Positions 19,073-29,226 are shown, numbered from the stretch's first letter. The stretch: DNA of 63,382 nt from Amazonocrinis nigriterrae CENA67 (GCF_016056305.1 NZ_JAECZC010000007.1:2682-66063); one strand, 5' to 3'. Numbers and translations: made by a program. Notes: generated by a model from the sequence alone, not told the origin.

Positions 19073-19118
19073 AACTAATGTAACCTGTTTTTTCAGGAAA
19101 AGTACATAAAATAGATAT

Positions 19119-19160
19119 ATTTAATTCTATTTCCTTAAAAAATAGGAAATAGAATTAAAT
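19119..19160 (+). terminator. Perfect 17-bp AT-rich hairpin after the small secreted gene
   Basis: ATTTAATTCTATTTCCT pairs without mismatch with the inverse at 19144-19160 across an 8-nt loop. It lies 46 nt after one stop and 57 nt before the next start, so it may terminate most transcripts or protect the 3' end of the upstream mRNA. Confidence 0.6.
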
Positions 19161-19216
19161 ATTGTATACACCAATAGCCAATTAATGAAATAAAAATTGG
19201 ATAACATTAATTTTTT

Positions 19217-21604
19217 ATGAAAAAGTGGATTTACTATATTTGGATAATAAATTTGTTTGTTTTATGCTTTACAACTCAAAATGATCGAACTTATGCACAA
19301 ATTTCATCTGACGGAACTTTATCCACAACAGTTGAAAGTACTGACAAATTAAACTTCATTATTACTAATGGAAACCAAGTAGGAGACAACCTTTTTCACA
19401 GTTTTAAAGAATTTTCTATTCCCCAAGGGGGAATAGCTTCATTTGCCAACAACTCAAATGTAAAATATATTATTAGCCGCATTACAGGACGCTCAATCTC
19501 TTACATAGATGGTTTGCTCAAAACTGAGGGTTCTGCCAATCTTTTTTTGATTAATCCTAATGGTATTATTTTTGGTTCAAATGCCTCGTTAAATATTAAT
19601 GGTTCTTTTATAGCAAGTACAGCTAATAAACTCATTTTTTCTGATGGAAATCAGTTTAGTGTTCATGATACCAAAACGCCACCGTTACTGAGTGAAAATA
19701 TCCCTATAGGTTTGCAATTTGGGGAACTTGCTAAACCAATTAAAATTGATGGGTCTATGCTTAGTGTTTCACGAGATGAAACTTTAGCTATGTTAGGTGG
19801 TGATATATTTATAAAGGGTGGACAACTAAGAGCACCAGGTGGTCGAATTGATTTAGGAAGTGTAGCTAATAATAATTTAGTTACACTAATTCCACTTACC
19901 AAAGGCTGGGCATTAGGATATGCTAACGTACAGAGATTTGAAAATATTCAAGTAACCCAAAATACTTCTATTTATACAAGTAGTGATAAAAACAGTGGCG
20001 CTATTCAGTTGTATGGCAAAAATATTGTAATCACAAATGACTCGCAAGTAGGAGGGATAAACCGAGGAAATAACTCAGGTCAACCCTTAATAATTAAAGC
20101 ATCTGAATCTGTAGAAGTAAGTGGTGATTCCGCAGTATTTACGCTAACTACTAAATCTGGAGCAGGAGGTGACATAATATTTCAAACAAAACGGTTACTT
20201 GTTGATGCAGGTGGAGTTATAGAAGCGTCTACTTTTGACTCTGGAAGGGGAGGAGATTTAACTATTGATGCTGATGAATCTGTAGAGGTACAAGGAATAC
20301 TAGGAAGCACCCAATCTTTGACTAGCATAAATGTTCGGACTTTTAGTATACAAAAAAATGCTGGCGATGCTGGAAAAATCGAGATTTTTACTAAGAAAGT
20401 AATTCTCGGTAATGGAGGGCAAATATCAACTTCTACCCTTGGTGCTGGCAAAGGGGGAATTTTAAAAGTAAACGCCTCTGAATCTGTAGAAGCAAGCGAT
20501 CCAGTAGTGAGAACTAGCGATTACTCTAGTGGACTGGTTTCTCAGAGTAGAGGAGGTGGTAAAGTGCCTACAACAGGTAAGGGAGGAGACATAATAATCA
20601 ATACTCCCCGTCTAGTTGTTAAAGATGGTGCAAGGATATCGGTTGCAACAACTAATGGTAGCCAAGGAGATGCGGGGACGTTGGATATACATACATCTGA
20701 TTCTGTAATTTTGACTGGCACTGCTATTGATAGGAATGGTCAAACTGTTCCTAGTAGTTTGTTGGCTACTAGTGAGGGTTCTGGTAGTGCTGGTAACTTG
20801 AGAATTAACACAAGGACATTAACTGTTCAGAATGGTGCAGAAATTAGTGTCAGTGGCAAAGGTTCGGGTTCTGCTGGGAATTTAACTATTTCAGCCAACA
20901 CTATTCGCCTTAACCAAGGTCGCCTTACAGCTGAGACTAATGCTGGAGAAGGTGCAAACATCAAGCTGCAAGACCTCAAATTATTATTCTTGCAAAATCA
21001 AAGTCTCATTTCCGCAGAAGCCTTTAACAGGGCTAACGGCGGCAACATCAATATTATTGCTCCTAACGGTTTTATCGTTGCTGCTCCCTACCGAAATAAT
21101 GATATCATCGCCAACGCCTTTCAAGGGCAAGGTGGTCAAATTAACATTACAAGTACTAATATTTTTGGCATTGCAGAACGCAGTTCAACCCCAAAAAACA
21201 CAACTAATGACATTGATGCCAGTTCACAATTTGGCTCATCTGGCACAATCAACCTTAATACTGATCCTACTGATCCTAATCGTGGCTTAGTTGAATTACC
21301 CAGCAATTTGGTTGACCCATCCAAGCAAATTTCCACCGCCTGTAATCCTGGTAGTCGGCAAAGCCAAAGTTCCTTGGTCGCCACCGGACGCGGTGGATTA
21401 CCACCCAGTCCTTATGAATCCCTTGACAACAGTGAAGTCTGGAGGGACGTGCAACTGCCAAGACAATTAGCTGAGAATTCAGCCACAATAAGCCCTGAGC
21501 AGATTGTGGAAGCTAAAGGGTGGATTGTCAACAAAAATGGGAATGTAGAACTCATCGCTCAAGTGCCCACTGCCACATTCCAAGGTCGTTGTGGCTTGCG
21601 TTAG
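19217..21604 (+). CDS. TpsA-like exoprotein with filamentous-haemagglutinin N-terminal domain
   Basis: 795 aa. A signal-like N-terminus ends near TYAQ. The TPS secretion domain follows: ISSDGTLSTTV, NLFHSFKEFSIPQGGIASF, ISRITGRSISYIDGLL, NLFLINPNGIIFGSNASLN. The rest is repetitive beta-helix (AGGDIIFQT..., GSAGNLRINTRTLTVQNGAEIS). The C-terminus has CNPGSR and a final RCGLR. Proteins of this type are exported by a TpsB/Omp85 partner; no TpsB gene lies in the window. The CHAT gene follows on the same strand within 40 bp, a pairing common in cyanobacteria. Confidence 0.9.
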   Translation: MKKWIYYIWIINLFVLCFTTQNDRTYAQISSDGTLSTTVESTDKLNFIITNGNQVGDNLFHSFKEFSIPQGGIASFANNSNVKYIISRITGRSISYIDGLLKTEGSANLFLINPNGIIFGSNASLNINGSFIASTANKLIFSDGNQFSVHDTKTPPLLSENIPIGLQFGELAKPIKIDGSMLSVSRDETLAMLGGDIFIKGGQLRAPGGRIDLGSVANNNLVTLIPLTKGWALGYANVQRFENIQVTQNTSIYTSSDKNSGAIQLYGKNIVITNDSQVGGINRGNNSGQPLIIKASESVEVSGDSAVFTLTTKSGAGGDIIFQTKRLLVDAGGVIEASTFDSGRGGDLTIDADESVEVQGILGSTQSLTSINVRTFSIQKNAGDAGKIEIFTKKVILGNGGQISTSTLGAGKGGILKVNASESVEASDPVVRTSDYSSGLVSQSRGGGKVPTTGKGGDIIINTPRLVVKDGARISVATTNGSQGDAGTLDIHTSDSVILTGTAIDRNGQTVPSSLLATSEGSGSAGNLRINTRTLTVQNGAEISVSGKGSGSAGNLTISANTIRLNQGRLTAETNAGEGANIKLQDLKLLFLQNQSLISAEAFNRANGGNINIIAPNGFIVAAPYRNNDIIANAFQGQGGQINITSTNIFGIAERSSTPKNTTNDIDASSQFGSSGTINLNTDPTDPNRGLVELPSNLVDPSKQISTACNPGSRQSQSSLVATGRGGLPPSPYESLDNSEVWRDVQLPRQLAENSATISPEQIVEAKGWIVNKNGNVELIAQVPTATFQGRCGLR

Positions 21605-21643
21605 CTGACCGAAACAGTAAATAGTGAGCAGTAAGCAAGTGGA

Positions 21644-24355
21644 GTGAAACATCAAGTGAGGCCGAGGTTTTTAAAAGCAGCGTCTTTCCGTATTCGGAGA
21701 ATAATGTTTCTGGTATTGTTGGTATTAAGCATTAGTACTCCCACTTTTTTGGCTCAACAGGTAGAAGTCGTTTTTGCAAAGACCGTTCAAACTCCAAACG
21801 CCCAATTATTACTGCAACAGGGCATAAAACTCTACGAGGCCCAACAGTTCTCTGAGGCGATCGCAGTCTGGCAACAAGTAGTTTCTACCTTTGCTCAACA
21901 AGGAGATAGCCTCACAGAAGCGCTAGTGTTGAGCAACCTTTCATCAGCTTATCAGGAGTTAGGACAGTGGTCAGCTGCTGAAGATGCGATCGCCAAAAGT
22001 CTCAACTTGCTGCACAATCTCAAAGATTTAACCCCCTCCCAAACATATTGGGAAATTCAAGCCAAAGCCCTGAATACTCAAGGCAGCTTGGAATGGGCAA
22101 AGGGGAATTTAGAGGAGGCGCTTGCAACCTGGAAGCAGACAACAGCTACCTATGCGAAAGCTGGCAATCACATAGGGGTCATTGGTAGCTCACTCAACCA
22201 AGCCAAAGCTTTACAAGCTTTAGGATTGAGCCACCAAGCCGAAAAAACTTTAGCGCAGATCAACGAAATCCTCAACTTTGAATCCGACCCTGCTCTCAAA
22301 GCTACAGGATTACTTCACTTTGGTAATGCTCTCAGGCGAGTTGGTAAACTAGCCCAGTCCAGACAGGTTTTAGCCCAAAGTGTGGAAATTGCCATAGGAT
22401 CATCAGCCAAGGCTTCAGCTCTGTTGGAATTGGGCAACACTGAACTAGCTCTCAGTCATAGAGCCATTGCCATCGGCAAAAATCAAGAGGGGATTGAACA
22501 CGCTCAATATGCTCTCAAATTTTATCAACAGGCGTCAGAGTTGGGGAGGCAAATTCAGCCTCAACTGAATCAGCTGAGCCTTTTGGTGGAGACTGGACAA
22601 AAGTCACAAGCAAACAAACTATGGCCTCAAATCCAGCAGTCGATTGCCAACTTACCTCCTAGTCGAACAGCAATCTATGCCCAACTGAACTTGGCCCGGA
22701 GCCTGACTTGTCTCAAACTGGATATTGACACAAAAGCAATTTCATGCATAAACGACGAACAGCGAGAACGACTGTTAGCACAAACTCCTGCTCAACCAAG
22801 CCCTTCGTGGCCAGAAATTGCCAAGATTTTAGCAACTTCAGTTCAACAGGCTCAAAGGCTGCAAGACCTGAGAGCCGAATCCTACGCCCTTGGTCAGATG
22901 GGCGAGCTGTATGAATTGACCAAACAGTGGTCAGATGCTCAAAACCTCACCCAAAAAGCCCTGTTCATAGCTCAGGAAATTTTAGCTCCCGAAATTCGTT
23001 ACCGCTGGGAGTGGCAGTTGGGACGCTTACTAGAAAAACAAAAAGACACCAAAGGAGCGATCGCCAGTTATACTACCGCAGTAGAAACGCTCAAATCCGT
23101 TCGCAGCGACTTGTTCACTATCAATCCAGATGTTCAGTTTTCCTTTAGGGATCAGGCGGAACCCCTCTACCGAGAATTAGTCGATTTGCTTTTAAGCAAC
23201 CAAGGAAATGTGCAGCCCAGTCAGGAAAATCTCAAAAGAGCGATCGCAAACATTGACTCCCTGCAACTGGCGGAACTAGAAAATTTTCTGGGCTGCAACC
23301 TTACTCAAACAGTGTCGCTTAACCAGAACCTTGAGCAAGTCTCGCGTCAAGCAGCATTCATCTACCCGATTATTCTCAAAGATAGATTAGAAGTGATTTT
23401 CAAGTTGCCAGGACAACCAATAGGACATTATGGGCATTTAGTCCAGCAGGCGGTGGTGGAAAAGACCCTCGAAGAATTAAGAACAGCCCTATTAGGACGC
23501 AACGCTGGGAAAGTGAGAAAGATATCTCAACAAGTTTATGAATGGTTACTCGAACCACTTGAGTCGCATCTGCAAAAAAGCAACGAAATAGAAACTTTAG
23601 TATTTGTATTGGATGGCAACTTGCGGAATATTCCGATGTCTATTCTTTATGATAGTAAAACCAACAAGTATCTCATCGAAAAAAAGTACACTCTCGCCTT
23701 GCTTCCGAACGCCCAGCTTTTTGACATCCGAACAAAGCCCAAGCAATTAAAAATTTTGGGTGCTGGTATTAGTACTGCTTTGGAAGTAGAAAACCGTCGT
23801 TTTGACCCAATCAACACCACAGCAGAATTGCAGCAAATTAAGCAAGTAGCATCGAGTAAGATTCTAATCAATTCAGAATTTACTCGAGCAACTCTACAGC
23901 AGAATTTAAAATCCGGTGGTTTTTCCGTTGTGCATTTAGCCACTCACGGAAATTTCAGTTCTGACCCCGAACAAACATTTATTCTCGCCTACGGTGAACT
24001 CCTCAAATCCAACGATTTAAATAACTTGCTGGTTAGTGGTAAGCAAGGGGCATCTGGTGCAATAGAATTACTTGTCCTCAGTGCTTGTGAAACAGCAGAA
24101 GGTGACAGTAGAGCAACTTTGGGGCTAGCTGGGTTAGCTGTGAAGTCGGGGGCACGCAGCACCCTGGCTACTCTGTGGCAAGTGAGTGATGAATCTACTG
24201 TCAAATTAATGGGGCAGTTCTACAAACAGTTAAATCAGCCAGGAATGAGTAAGGCTCAGGCACTCCATCGTGCCCAGCAAGCTTTGTTGCAGGAACCAAA
24301 GTATCAAAACCCCTATTATTGGGCACCTTATGTTTTAGTTGGCAATTGGTTTTAA
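21644..24355 (+). CDS. TPR-CHAT protein with signal anchor
   Basis: 903 aa. An N-terminal hydrophobic segment (IMFLVLLVLSISTPTFLAQQ) is followed by about a dozen TPR-like helical pairs. The C-terminal CHAT domain (caspase-like) keeps both catalytic residues: His768 in HLATHGNF and Cys815 in LVLSACETAEGD. Family knowledge suggests a protease acting at or outside the cytoplasmic membrane, possibly on the adjacent exoprotein; that is inference. The start is a GTG; a second GTG follows four codons later. The last 4 bp overlap the end of the convergent DUF928 gene. Confidence 0.9.
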   Translation: MKHQVRPRFLKAASFRIRRIMFLVLLVLSISTPTFLAQQVEVVFAKTVQTPNAQLLLQQGIKLYEAQQFSEAIAVWQQVVSTFAQQGDSLTEALVLSNLSSAYQELGQWSAAEDAIAKSLNLLHNLKDLTPSQTYWEIQAKALNTQGSLEWAKGNLEEALATWKQTTATYAKAGNHIGVIGSSLNQAKALQALGLSHQAEKTLAQINEILNFESDPALKATGLLHFGNALRRVGKLAQSRQVLAQSVEIAIGSSAKASALLELGNTELALSHRAIAIGKNQEGIEHAQYALKFYQQASELGRQIQPQLNQLSLLVETGQKSQANKLWPQIQQSIANLPPSRTAIYAQLNLARSLTCLKLDIDTKAISCINDEQRERLLAQTPAQPSPSWPEIAKILATSVQQAQRLQDLRAESYALGQMGELYELTKQWSDAQNLTQKALFIAQEILAPEIRYRWEWQLGRLLEKQKDTKGAIASYTTAVETLKSVRSDLFTINPDVQFSFRDQAEPLYRELVDLLLSNQGNVQPSQENLKRAIANIDSLQLAELENFLGCNLTQTVSLNQNLEQVSRQAAFIYPIILKDRLEVIFKLPGQPIGHYGHLVQQAVVEKTLEELRTALLGRNAGKVRKISQQVYEWLLEPLESHLQKSNEIETLVFVLDGNLRNIPMSILYDSKTNKYLIEKKYTLALLPNAQLFDIRTKPKQLKILGAGISTALEVENRRFDPINTTAELQQIKQVASSKILINSEFTRATLQQNLKSGGFSVVHLATHGNFSSDPEQTFILAYGELLKSNDLNNLLVSGKQGASGAIELLVLSACETAEGDSRATLGLAGLAVKSGARSTLATLWQVSDESTVKLMGQFYKQLNQPGMSKAQALHRAQQALLQEPKYQNPYYWAPYVLVGNWF

Positions 24356-25122
24356 TCAAGGGACGGCAGTAAAACTGAATTTACAAATGGTTCTTCTATT
24401 ACCCATTCATAACCTAAAAATTTCAACAGGTTAGCCCAATCTTCATGCAGTTGGAGATTTTCTGGATGAGAAAAATGTTGTTGGGCCAAATTAGCGATCG
24501 CATCGTACCAAAAAGCATTTTCTTTATGGATCAGATATTCTTTTGGGTGTGCAACTTCTATCTGATTTCTCAAATGTAAGTTTAGAGGTTGCCGTTGCAC
24601 CCAACCATCTATTACTAGTTCAGGCTGATTGGTTCGCTCCGATTTACAGTTAACTTTAAAGTACCAGTGGTAGATTTCGTTGAATTTAAAAGAGTATTGA
24701 GACTCAGAGGGAATTTTGATTTTGATAATTCCTGGTTTTTCTGTAAGCTTGACAGCAGTTTGGTAAATAGTCTGACGTTCTTTCCCATCAAGGAGCAAAA
24801 ACTCCATATAACTTATTTGATCCGGAGCATAGGGAACATAAAACCAAAAAGTTGGATACTCAGAAAGTGTATAATCACTACCATTATTAGCCATTAAGGC
24901 AGTCAAAGGCTTGCTCGTCTTTGGGCAAGTTGCCTGGGGACGTGTTGTTCCTGGTGTAGGGTCGCCTGAAGGCGTACCTGTATTAGGCACTGGTGGTGGG
25001 TCAGAATTATTATTTGGGTTATTTTCTGCTTTGATTGATGCAGAGTTACTGCCTAGCATTGTCAGTGCCAAAATAATAGCCAAAGCAAGTTTAATTGGTG
25101 GTTGAAGTAGCTTACTGATCAT
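24352..25122 (-). CDS. DUF928-domain secreted protein
   Basis: The DUF928 pattern is clear: Ala-rich Pro/Thr linker, CPKTSKPLTALM, TLSEYPTFWFYVPY, MEFLLLDGKERQTIYQT and YHWYFKVNCKSE. I chose the ATG at 25122 because it gives a signal peptide (LALAIILALTMLGSNSASIKA). The longer frame to 25206 only adds residues encoded by the neighbouring MITE. DUF928 genes usually sit beside CHAT, TpsA-like and AAA-CHASE2 genes in this phylum, as here. The molecular function is unknown. Confidence 0.82.
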   Translation of the reverse strand: MISKLLQPPIKLALAIILALTMLGSNSASIKAENNPNNNSDPPPVPNTGTPSGDPTPGTTRPQATCPKTSKPLTALMANNGSDYTLSEYPTFWFYVPYAPDQISYMEFLLLDGKERQTIYQTAVKLTEKPGIIKIKIPSESQYSFKFNEIYHWYFKVNCKSERTNQPELVIDGWVQRQPLNLHLRNQIEVAHPKEYLIHKENAFWYDAIANLAQQHFSHPENLQLHEDWANLLKFLGYEWVIEEPFVNSVLLPSLD

Positions 25123-25173
25123 GGAGAAAACTTGATTATTATGATGTTGCGCCTCAGCCAGTGAAGTATAAAC

Positions 25174-25323
25174 ATAACGTGAGTTCGATGAACCTCTCCC
25201 TCCCAACCTCCCTCTCCTGAAAGGCGAGGGAGGAGCAATGAAAAAATAATACTTTTACTCCCCTCTCCTCGTAGGAGAGGGGCCGGGGGAGAGGTCAAAA
25301 CAGCACTTGTCGAACTCACGTTA
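25174..25323. repeat. MITE-like element with TAACGTGAGTTCGA termini
   Basis: TAACGTGAGTTCGA at the left and TCGAACTCACGTTA at the right are exact inverted repeats. The interior holds CCTCTCC and GGAGAGG hairpin arms. Related sequence occurs at 14300-14470 and 16863-16917. Confidence 0.75.
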
Positions 25324-25664
25324 AACATAGTGTTTTTGAAGATTGGTATCTCGAAAATTCTACTTTTTGAGAAACACTGTCTTAGCTAAAACACATTTAA
25401 TTTTCATAACCGAATTTCATCAAACTCTTGTGGAGAGCTACTACCTTGGGTGGCTCTGACGACTTGTACCTCTTTAAAGAAGCAAAATAGTCAGAGCGTC
25501 TTGACACAGGAAAAGCAAGTGGTGCAGTTTTTCATCAGAAAAACTGTTGTGATGTAGCGGTTGCCAACCTTCTTAACGTCACCGCTCAGAAGGTTCGCTG
25601 CTTTGTATCAACTAATCTGATACTACAGTGCTTAGGATTTTCCTTGTATTTTTTTCAAAAAAAT
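25324..25664. other. Spacer without recognised gene
   Basis: About 340 bp of AT-rich sequence between the MITE and the AAA-CHASE2 stop codon. No convincing frame, hairpin or repeat copy was found. Confidence 0.5.
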
Positions 25665-27995
25665 TCAAGTTTTTTTTCTGACATCAAAAAAGTACTCCCC
25701 AACCAGTATGCTTCCCCCAGTACCAACTAAAGCTAATACTGATGGGACAAGCGGGAGCCAACCACCTTTTGTTAAGGTAAACCAGCAAAGCCCATATAAA
25801 ACCAAGACGCAGATGGCGATCGCCACACCTCGGTGTAGTGATGCCCTCAAATACCAAATAATTAGCCCACCTGTGGTTGACCAAAACACAATCCACACAG
25901 CATCTCCCCATAAGGGCCACCACCATAACAGAGGTCGATTTTTATCCTCAACGGCACTGAGAATTTGACTAATTAAGTGTGCATGAACCTGTAGCCCTCG
26001 CATTCTACCAAAGGGTGTATCGTGAAAATCTTGAATACTTGTTGCTGTCATGCCAATCAGAACAACCCGCTTCTCAACCAAAGCTGGGTTAAAGTTATTG
26101 TTGAGGACATCTCTAAAAGTAACTTGCTGAGCTATCTTCTTGGGATCGGCGGTCTTGCGGTAATGGAGCAACAATTGGTTTCCTCGGTCATCTAAGTTTT
26201 GATACCCACCACTGCGCGATTCCAAACGTTTGGCGAGAATTGGGCCGAACATCCAATCACTTGTCTGAACCTTGACTGCAATGCCTTTAGCTTGCAGATA
26301 GCGGTATGACAACTGAAAACCGAAAGAATAGTTAGTTGTACAACTAGAAGAAGCAGAGTCAGGATTGGGAGTGCGGGATAAAAGATAGCGACGGATAGTA
26401 TAATCTTGATTATTTTGCTGTAAGTCAGGGTATAAGTCAGCAAAACCAACTCTTGCAGTTGGAATTTGCGGCGGGGGCTTGATACTTTGACTAGAGTCTT
26501 TGTCAATTGCACAGACGGCAATCAAGTTTTGATTTCGCTGTAGATGCTCTACTAGTGCTGCATTTCCTGGCGGTACAGGGCGCTCACGAACAATGTCCAA
26601 GCCGATCACTCGCGGTTTATACTGATTGAGTTTGTTTAGGATCTGGGCAAGGATGGCATCGGGAATGGGATAACCATATTGACTGATATCCGCTTCATCT
26701 GCACCAACCAGCAAAAGACGCTGATCTGCTGATTCGATTGGTAAATGGCGCATGAGGTGGTCTAAAGCTTTGAGTTCAACGGCTTGCAACACCCCTAGCG
26801 ATCGCACTGCCATTGTTAAAATACCAAATAAGCAACTCACTACCAGTACTGCCCAGACAGGAAGTGCAGTCGAACGGGAGCGCAAAGTTTTTAAATGTGT
26901 CGCTACCCAATTCAAATTAAACACTAATTGATAGATGCGGTTTTTGACAACTAAACTTCCCTGCTGTTGAGTCACCAACCCGGATAGCCGCAATTCTAGG
27001 TATTCACGGTAGTTTTTAGGAGCAATTTTGCCAGATAGCAGAATTTTTTGATACAACAAAAGCATCTGTAGACTAAAACGAGTATTCCTCAAAAGACGAT
27101 CTCGTATCGTCCTCAAATGCTCTGGCTCGTCTTGGGATTCCCAATTATCAATTACTCGCGCTTGTACTAGCTGTTCAACACCCTTGGCTTCGTCACCCGC
27201 AGCAAAAAAGGTTTCAGAATTAGCAATTAGCCAACAGAGTTTCTGAGTGAGAAATGGTTGTCCCCCCGTCCAATGCAATACTTCTCTCAATACGGCTTGG
27301 GAATTGCTCGCTTTTTTAGCGAGTCCCTCAGCTAAAGCCGCACTTTCATGCAGTTGAAAACCTTTTAGTTCAATTGACCGTCCAATATTGAAGGGGGTAG
27401 AATGGGGGTCATCAATCAAATCCGATGGCGTCGCTACTCCTAACAGCACAAAGGTTAGGCGTCTGTATTCTGGTTTGTCAGCACGCCTATCATAACAGTT
27501 GCGGAGCAAAGCAAAGAAGTCATCTGTTGGGAAGCTCAAATTGAGGACGCTATCAATTTCATCGATAAAGATGACTAACGATTTATGGATCTGAGCCAGC
27601 AGAACTGTTTCTATAAATTCACCTAAACGTTGCAACGGAGAAATATCTTCGCGCTCCTGTAACCAACTACGTCGATTTACCTGAAGTTGAAATCCACTTA
27701 CCAACTCTTGGATGATCCCCCCATACCACTGCTGTGCTGTAATCTGCTGACTGCCAATTCCCGATAACTCAATTTCGGTACAGATAATTCCTTGTGCTTG
27801 CAACTTGCTCATTGTCTGTACCCTAAGCGAAGACTTGCCCATCTGTCGAGAAGTAAGAACGTAGCAATACTCCCTAGCCAACAGAGCCTCATAAAGCTCA
27901 TGGTCTGCTTGTCTGACAACATAAGTAGGAGCATCAGCACAGAGGCTTCCTCCTGGCTGATATTGGTAGACAAAGTTAGATTCTGCGCTCATCAA
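25665..27995 (-). CDS. AAA-like NTPase fused to CHASE2 sensor domain
   Basis: 776 aa. Residues 1-370 form an AAA-like domain: Walker A TSRQMGKSSLR, Walker B LVIFIDEIDSVL, TGGQPFLTQKLC. A transmembrane segment (PVWAVLVVSCLFGILTMAV) precedes an extracytoplasmic CHASE2 domain (KALDHLMRHLP, LLVGADEADISQYGYPIPD, VIGLDIVRERPVPPGN, RVVLIGMTATSIQDFHDTPFG). Two or three further transmembrane helices close the protein. It should couple an external signal to a cytoplasmic NTPase switch. It belongs to the TpsA-CHAT-DUF928 block. Confidence 0.88.
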   Translation of the reverse strand: MMSAESNFVYQYQPGGSLCADAPTYVVRQADHELYEALLAREYCYVLTSRQMGKSSLRVQTMSKLQAQGIICTEIELSGIGSQQITAQQWYGGIIQELVSGFQLQVNRRSWLQEREDISPLQRLGEFIETVLLAQIHKSLVIFIDEIDSVLNLSFPTDDFFALLRNCYDRRADKPEYRRLTFVLLGVATPSDLIDDPHSTPFNIGRSIELKGFQLHESAALAEGLAKKASNSQAVLREVLHWTGGQPFLTQKLCWLIANSETFFAAGDEAKGVEQLVQARVIDNWESQDEPEHLRTIRDRLLRNTRFSLQMLLLYQKILLSGKIAPKNYREYLELRLSGLVTQQQGSLVVKNRIYQLVFNLNWVATHLKTLRSRSTALPVWAVLVVSCLFGILTMAVRSLGVLQAVELKALDHLMRHLPIESADQRLLLVGADEADISQYGYPIPDAILAQILNKLNQYKPRVIGLDIVRERPVPPGNAALVEHLQRNQNLIAVCAIDKDSSQSIKPPPQIPTARVGFADLYPDLQQNNQDYTIRRYLLSRTPNPDSASSSCTTNYSFGFQLSYRYLQAKGIAVKVQTSDWMFGPILAKRLESRSGGYQNLDDRGNQLLLHYRKTADPKKIAQQVTFRDVLNNNFNPALVEKRVVLIGMTATSIQDFHDTPFGRMRGLQVHAHLISQILSAVEDKNRPLLWWWPLWGDAVWIVFWSTTGGLIIWYLRASLHRGVAIAICVLVLYGLCWFTLTKGGWLPLVPSVLALVGTGGSILVGEYFFDVRKKT

Positions 27996-28504
27996 TTATC
28001 CTTATTCCATCAATTTGAGTGAGTATTAATTTTTTGTGTGCTAAAAGCCAAAAATTTTTTATTTTTCCAACTTCCATAAAAGAAAGCTATATAACTCAAA
28101 TGGCACTTAAGATAAACTCTAACCCTTGATATTACTGGTTTTGGGGTGTGGGGAATTAAGAAGAACGGGGTTCTGTATGGCGCACTAAAATTCAATTTCC
28201 ATAGCACTACACCTTACACCCACAACAGCCACCCCCACTCAGCCTGTCCTAACTAGGTTTCGTCTTTTCTTAGTGACATTCCTATAGGACTCCTATTTGA
28301 TTTTTGAACAACTAAGCTGCCTATGAACTTGCCACGCAAAGCTTTCCTTTTCAGGATATTGTGGAATTTTATGTAAATCTAGATACATATATTTTTAAGC
28401 AATTACTTAGAGTTGCTCAACAGTGATTTTCAACAATATCAATACTCTGCTTTTAGCAATTCTGCCTGAGTATCATAAGTTTTGCCAAAAGATAAGTACT
28501 AGTC
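27996..28504. other. Spacer upstream of the peptide cassette, with a 28281-28309 repeat
   Basis: No gene is visible. At 28281-28309 lies CCTATAGGACTCCTATTTGA plus TTTTTGAAC, whose inverse (26 of 27 bases) ends at 33100. The two copies bracket the peptide and ATP-grasp genes. Confidence 0.6.
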
Positions 28505-28595
28505 CTGAATTTACCTGAATTTACCTGAATTTTTCAAGTCCTAAATTGGACTCAACTATTTGCTTCAAGCATATAACATACTATCAATAGGAAAC
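28505..28595 (+). promoter_or_regulatory. Shared upstream element, copy 3
   Basis: CTGAATTTACCTGAATTTAC (here with an extra unit), AAGTCCTAAATTGGACTCAA, CTATTTGCTTCAAGCAT, AACATACTATCAATAGGAAA. It is almost base for base like copy 1 and lies 310 nt before the ATG at 28905. Confidence 0.65.
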
Positions 28596-28904
28596 GACGC
28601 CTAACTAGAGTGTAAGCTTGGTCAAGCTAAATCAGTTAATTCTACTTAATACCTCTTAAAAATTATAGAAGTAAAGATAGCGGGCTTAACTTTCTTAATT
28701 AATATGTTGGTATTAATTCACATATTTAGCTTTTGATCATTGCGTAAGCTATATCTACTTTTTGGGGATATTAACCGTTGGTTATCAAGTAGTTTACTAA
28801 TTACATAGAGCAATAGACAAAGTTAGATTAGCTAACTACTATTTACACCAATAGAAAGCTAAGTTTCTACTATCACTAACTCAATAACTCAAGGATAAAA
28901 CTAT

Positions 28905-29129
28905 ATGTTTCGCAAAAATCAGTCTAATTCATCAAAGGTTACAGCCCAATTTGTAAAACTCTCAGAGCTACCCAAAGTGGAGCAGGTAGATTTGCAAGAG
29001 CTTTCGGATGAAGAGTCAACAGTTGTAGTTGGAGGGGGAATCATTGTCCCAGATCTCCAATCTAATCTATTATTCCCACCTGGCCCATACTTCCAATCTA
29101 ATTTAAATTACCCACCAGGCCCATATTAA
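28905..29129 (+). CDS. Double-glycine leader peptide, putative RiPP or secreted-peptide precursor
   Basis: 74 aa. The leader ends in ELSDEESTVVVGGG (residues 32-45), the pattern of leaders cut after GG by C39-type transporters or proteases. The predicted core of about 30 residues holds two near-copies of a 12-mer: LQSNLLFPPGPY and FQSNLNYPPGPY. The RBS AAGGATAA fits the ATG. It is separated by 443 bp from the papain-fold and ATP-grasp genes on the same strand. The core has one Asp and no Lys or Thr, so it is not a typical graspetide. The modification, if any, is unknown. Confidence 0.7.
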   Translation: MFRKNQSNSSKVTAQFVKLSELPKVEQVDLQELSDEESTVVVGGGIIVPDLQSNLLFPPGPYFQSNLNYPPGPY

Positions 29130-29184
29130 AGTTATAGCAATTTTGTTGCCTGAAGAGCTAACTGAAGGCTGAAGTATGAAGTTT

Positions 29185-29226
29185 GAAGAAGAATTCAGAA
29201 GTCAGAATTCAGGAGTCAGAATGCAA
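29185..29226. repeat. 42-bp direct repeat, left copy (STRR-like TCAGAAGTCAG)
   Basis: Forty of 42 bases match 35795-35836 in the same orientation. The unit is built of CAGAATTCAGGAGTCAG-type motifs; an inverted relative occurs at 29340-29365. Confidence 0.7.

Noticed and set aside
28905-29129. Microviridin-type graspetide precursor
   Set aside because: No PFFxxxYL-like leader motif and no Thr/Lys-Glu core; only the ATP-grasp neighbours suggest it.
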